Position numbers and translations under genes: made by a program. DNA of 64,000 nt from Pseudomonas silvicola (GTDB lineage: Bacteria > Pseudomonadota > Gammaproteobacteria > Pseudomonadales > Pseudomonadaceae). The notes beneath the pieces are model-generated. The model worked only from the letters and a program-made list of their open reading frames with translations, did no database searches and was not told the origin of the DNA. Below, piece after piece: positions 60,901 to 64,000 of this stretch. The first letter of the stretch is position 1; each line of letters starts with the position of its first letter. The stretch is taken from NCBI RefSeq assembly GCF_026651855.1, contig NZ_CP093280.1, forward strand, positions 5,726,501 through 5,790,500, in the 5' to 3' direction.

Positions 60901-62283
60901 ATGGCAATGACGAAACACCCTCTTCTATCGCGCAAGTGGCCATGGCTGGTGGTCCTGCTTCTTCTGCTGGCTGGCGCAGGCGCCGGCGCCTGGTATTACT
61001 GGGTGTACCTGCCGGCCCATCCTTACAGCCGGGCCATCGAGATGCGGGCCAACGCCCTGCAGGAGCGTATCCTGGCGCTGGACGGCCACCTGGACGTACC
61101 CCTCAACTACGGCACCGAAGGCCGTGAAGCCAACCGCGACGGCCCAACCCAGTTCGACCTGGTCAAGGCCGGCAAGGCGCGCCTGCGCGGTGCCAGCATC
61201 GCCATCTGGTCGTGGCCGGAATTCTGGAGCGGGCCCAACTGGCCACACCGCCCTACCCCGGGGTTCCAGGCCGCCATGGCCAATGAGCTGGAGGTACGCT
61301 ACAAGATCATCACCGGCATCGCCCGGGACTTCCCCAACCAGGCCGGTATCGCCTACACCCCCGCGGACTTCCGCCGCCTGGCTGGCGAAGGCAAGTTCGC
61401 TATCGTCATCAGCATGCTCAACGCCGCGCCCCTGGGCGACGACATCGACAAGCTCGACCTGTGGGCCGCGCGCGGCGTGCGGGTATTCGGCCCAGGCTAC
61501 GTGGGTAACAACAGCTGGGTCGACTCGGCCCGCCCGCTGCCGTTCCTGGGCGACTCGGTCGACCCGCTGGGGGGCCTGTCGGACATCGGCCGCCGCGCCG
61601 TGGCCAAACTCAATGACCTGGGCATCGTCATCGACGTGTCGCAGATGTCCAGCCAGGCCCTGACCCAGGTCACCCACCAGAGCCGTGCCCCGGTGATCGC
61701 CTCGCACACCGGTGTGCAGGGCATGATGGACATCCGTCGCAACCTCAGCGATGCAGACCTGGCCAACATCAAGGCCACCGGTGGCCTGGTCAACATCGTC
61801 GCCTACTCCAAATACCTCAAGCCATTCTCCCGCGACACCATCAGCAAAATGAACGCCCTGCGCGCCCGCTATGGCCTGCCGGACGTGCAGAACCAGACGC
61901 AAATGGGCACCACCACCGACCCGGTGTTCTCCATCTGGTCGGAGAAGAAGTTCGGCGAGTTCCTGACCCCCTTCTACGACATCCTGCGCCAGGAGCCCGA
62001 GGCCACCCTGGCCGAGTACGTCGACTCCATCGACTACGCGGTGAAGAAGATCGGCATCGACCACGTCGGCATCAGCTCGGACTTCAACGACGGTGGCGGC
62101 GTGATCGGTTACCAGAACGTCGGCGAGAGCCGCAATGTCACCGCCGAGCTGATGCAGCGCGGCTACTCGGACGAAGACATCGCCAAACTGTGGGGCGGTA
62201 ACTTCCTGAGAGTGTGGGACGCCGCCCAGAAGGCCGCCAAGCCGGCCGCTATCCCTGTCGCTCAACTGCAAGGACACCCATGA
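60901..62283 (+). CDS. pvdM: PvdM, membrane-dipeptidase-like pyoverdine maturation protein
   Basis: About 460 residues. A basic N-terminus and membrane anchor (WPWLVVLLLLLAGAGAGAWY) precede a renal-dipeptidase-type barrel with the metal motif DGHLDVP, APVIASHTGVQ and, near the end, HVGISSDFNDGGG. The protein acts in the periplasm in ferribactin oxidation, although true peptidase activity is uncertain for PvdM. ATG 60901 (or 60907) is chosen; the frame extends to 60823 but overlaps the promoter box. Its stop overlaps the pvdO start. Confidence 0.9.
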   Translation: MAMTKHPLLSRKWPWLVVLLLLLAGAGAGAWYYWVYLPAHPYSRAIEMRANALQERILALDGHLDVPLNYGTEGREANRDGPTQFDLVKAGKARLRGASIAIWSWPEFWSGPNWPHRPTPGFQAAMANELEVRYKIITGIARDFPNQAGIAYTPADFRRLAGEGKFAIVISMLNAAPLGDDIDKLDLWAARGVRVFGPGYVGNNSWVDSARPLPFLGDSVDPLGGLSDIGRRAVAKLNDLGIVIDVSQMSSQALTQVTHQSRAPVIASHTGVQGMMDIRRNLSDADLANIKATGGLVNIVAYSKYLKPFSRDTISKMNALRARYGLPDVQNQTQMGTTTDPVFSIWSEKKFGEFLTPFYDILRQEPEATLAEYVDSIDYAVKKIGIDHVGISSDFNDGGGVIGYQNVGESRNVTAELMQRGYSDEDIAKLWGGNFLRVWDAAQKAAKPAAIPVAQLQGHP

Positions 62284-63158
62284 AACGCTTGAACCTGTTG
62301 TTTGCCTTAGGTTGCCTGTCGCTGTCGGCCCATGCCTCGGCTGCCGACCCCGTGGAGCCGGGCAAGGTCTTTACCGACTGCAAGAAGGACTGCCCGGAAA
62401 TGGTGGTGCTGCCCGCCGGCAGTTTCGTCATGGGCACCCCGGATGACGAAGTCGGCAAGCAGGACGACGAGAACCCGTTGCACACCGTCACCTTCGCCCA
62501 TCCCTTCGCGGTCAGCCGCTTCAACGTCACTGCCGAACAATGGCAAGCCTACGCCAAGGCCACCGGCACCGTGCTGCCCGACGGCGACCTGCGCCCCGGC
62601 CGCCTGTGCCAGAACGGCAAGCCGCACTACGCCCAGGGCCCACGCCAGCCTGCCGTGTGCATGACCTGGTTCGAAGCCCGCGACTACATCGCCTGGCTGG
62701 CCAAGACCACCGGCAAGCCCTACCGCATGCTGACCGAATCGGAACGTGAATACGCCGCCCGCGCCGGCTCCAAGGGCTCGTTCCCCTTCCCGTTCGACAA
62801 GGAAGGCGAGTATTCCATCAGCAAGCACGCCAACGTCTACGGCCCGGCCGACGGCTTCTCGTTCACCTCCCCGGTGGGCAGCTTCCCCCCCAACGCCTTT
62901 GGCATGTACGACATGCACGGCAACGTCTACGAGTGGGTAGAGGACTGCTGGCACACCGATTACGTCGGTGCCCCCAACGACGGCAGCGCCTGGACCACCG
63001 GTGGCACCTGCGAACACCGGCAGATCCGTGGCAACGATTACAGCGAACCGGCCATCTTCTCGCGCTCCGGCAACCGCAACGAACGCAAACCCGAAGTGCG
63101 CGGTGATTGGCTGGGCTTCCGCGTGGCCCGCAACCTCGACGGCAACGACAAGGACTGA
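62280..63158 (+). CDS. pvdO: PvdO, FGE/sulfatase-modifying-factor-like pyoverdine maturation enzyme
   Basis: About 292 residues: a signal peptide ending HASA and a formylglycine-generating-enzyme-type domain (MVVLPAGSFVMGTPDDEVGK, YRMLTESEREYAARAG, NAFGMYDMHGNVYEWVEDCW, GDWLGFRVARNL). PvdO completes ring oxidation of the chromophore in the periplasm. ATG 62280 overlaps the pvdM stop as ATGA, indicating coupled translation. Confidence 0.92.
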   Translation: MKRLNLLFALGCLSLSAHASAADPVEPGKVFTDCKKDCPEMVVLPAGSFVMGTPDDEVGKQDDENPLHTVTFAHPFAVSRFNVTAEQWQAYAKATGTVLPDGDLRPGRLCQNGKPHYAQGPRQPAVCMTWFEARDYIAWLAKTTGKPYRMLTESEREYAARAGSKGSFPFPFDKEGEYSISKHANVYGPADGFSFTSPVGSFPPNAFGMYDMHGNVYEWVEDCWHTDYVGAPNDGSAWTTGGTCEHRQIRGNDYSEPAIFSRSGNRNERKPEVRGDWLGFRVARNLDGNDKD

Positions 63159-63175
63159 CTTCAGGGAGCACCCAC

Positions 63176-64000
63176 ATGACTGCTTTGAGCCGACGTAGAT
63201 TCGTCACCACCGCTGCCCTGGCAGCCCTTGCCCCAGCCGTGCCTGCCTGGGGTGCGCAGGGCGCAGGCCCCGTCCACTCGCCTCGCGATGACCTTGTTCG
63301 ACTGGATTACAACGAAAGCCCTTATGGCCCGGACGCGTCGGCGATCCAGGCAATGGCGGCAGGCGCACGGCAAAGCGGTCGTTATGAGTATGAACAACAG
63401 ATACGTCTGGGCCGCCTGTTCGCCAGCCAGCACCAGCTGCCAGTTGATCATGTGGCGCTTTATTGCGGTTCGCGATCCGCCCTCCAGTGTGCCCTGGCCA
63501 GTTATGCCGGCGCGCGCAGCGTGGTCACCGCCAGCCCTACCTACGACTCGGTGGCAAGCGGCGCCCAGGCCCTGCGGGCAACGGTGCACGAGGTTCCCCT
63601 GACGGCGAATCATGCCCATGACGTGGGCGCCATGCTGGCGGCCGATGACCAGGCGGGGGTCATGTACGTCTGCAACCCGAACAACCCCACCGGCACCCTG
63701 ACCCCTGATGCCGACATCCGGCGGCTGGTCGCCGAGAAGCCGGCCGGTTGCCTGGCCATCATCGACGAAGCCTATATTCACTTTTCCGATGCGCCGACCT
63801 GCCTCCCGCTCGCCGTCGAGCAGCAGGATGTACTGGTGCTGCGCACCTTCTCGAAGATCTACGGCATGGCAGGTGCCAGGCTGGGCGTGGCGATTGGCAG
63901 CCCTGCGCTGTTGGCACGGCTGGAGGCGTTCAATGGGCACAACTTCGTCCCCCTGCCAACTGTGCTGGGTGCGATCGCGAGCCTGGAAAACCCTCGGTTG
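63176..64000 (+). CDS. ptaA: PtaA-like periplasmic transaminase, partial (runs off the window)
   Basis: The frame is open from ATG 63176 to the last base (275 codons, no stop). A twin-arginine signal (LSRRRFVTTAALAALAPAVP) is followed by a fold-type I aminotransferase like HisC: LDYNESPYGP, CNPNNPTGTLTP, IIDEAYIHF and the PLP lysine motif TFSKIYGMAGARLG. An exported HisC-like protein beside pvdMO fits PtaA, which converts the glutamate side chain of pyoverdine to alpha-ketoglutarate. PvdN, the alternative in this position, is a cysteine-desulfurase-like enzyme and does not match. The start lies 17 bases after pvdO, with GGGAG about eight bases upstream. Confidence 0.85.
   Translation, partial: MTALSRRRFVTTAALAALAPAVPAWGAQGAGPVHSPRDDLVRLDYNESPYGPDASAIQAMAAGARQSGRYEYEQQIRLGRLFASQHQLPVDHVALYCGSRSALQCALASYAGARSVVTASPTYDSVASGAQALRATVHEVPLTANHAHDVGAMLAADDQAGVMYVCNPNNPTGTLTPDADIRRLVAEKPAGCLAIIDEAYIHFSDAPTCLPLAVEQQDVLVLRTFSKIYGMAGARLGVAIGSPALLARLEAFNGHNFVPLPTVLGAIASLENPRL

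Noticed and set aside
63176-64000. Biosynthetic HisC (histidinol-phosphate aminotransferase)
   Set aside because: A twin-arginine export signal and position after pvdMO point to a periplasmic pyoverdine enzyme.

Overview
The window reads as high-GC Pseudomonas chromosome, most likely of the P. putida group. The reasons are a wss-type cellulose operon with alginate-like acetylation genes, an azurin gene, and a pyoverdine export and maturation cluster whose promoters carry PvdS-type iron-starvation boxes. No rRNA, tRNA, CRISPR array or insertion sequence was recognised.

Layout. Positions 1-4100 are accessory and partly decayed: a CbrC-family gene, remnants of a SMI1/KNR4 gene, an AraC regulator and a DUF1963 gene, a two-gene unit of unknown function, an M24 peptidase and a small P-loop kinase. 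Positions 4420-19150 hold the cellulose operon bcsQ-bcsA-bcsB-bcsZ-bcsC-wssF-wssG-wssH-wssI behind a FleQ-like box and a sigma70-like promoter. A LuxR-type regulator with an altered phosphoacceptor site follows. Positions 20037-24736 hold a basic amino-acid decarboxylase, a PotE-like antiporter and an EamA exporter, with a divergent XRE-cupin regulator. After that come an HpxO-like monooxygenase and a CLC transporter. Positions 28631-32472 are a five-gene unit (shikimate-dehydrogenase-like, CoA-transferase, MaoC, VOC, ketopantoate-reductase-like) divergent from a LysR regulator.

Positions 33564-47749 look like a periplasmic sugar or sugar-acid oxidation region. It has an HbpS-like protein, a royal-jelly/SMP-30-like protein, two paralogous three-gene flavin-cytochrome dehydrogenase operons, a LacI regulator and an OprB porin. 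The two dehydrogenase operons are preceded by a 55-bp element identical at 54 positions. In the second operon the cytochrome gene contains three consecutive, apparently identical 804-bp units, so a triheme protein has become a 975-residue protein with seven heme motifs.

Positions 49857-64000 are the pyoverdine block: pvdQ, pvdS, fpvR, pvdR-pvdT-opmQ, pvdP, pvdM-pvdO-ptaA. Four exact TAAAT-N16-CGT motifs lie upstream of pvdQ, pvdR, pvdP and pvdM, and pvdS has a Fur-box-like site over a good sigma70 promoter. pvdT carries an in-frame TAG inside its ATPase domain. ptaA runs off the right end.

The strongest unusual signals are the in-frame cytochrome triplication, the shared promoter element of the two dehydrogenase operons, the interrupted pvdT, and the Asp-to-Glu receiver in the regulator after the cellulose operon.
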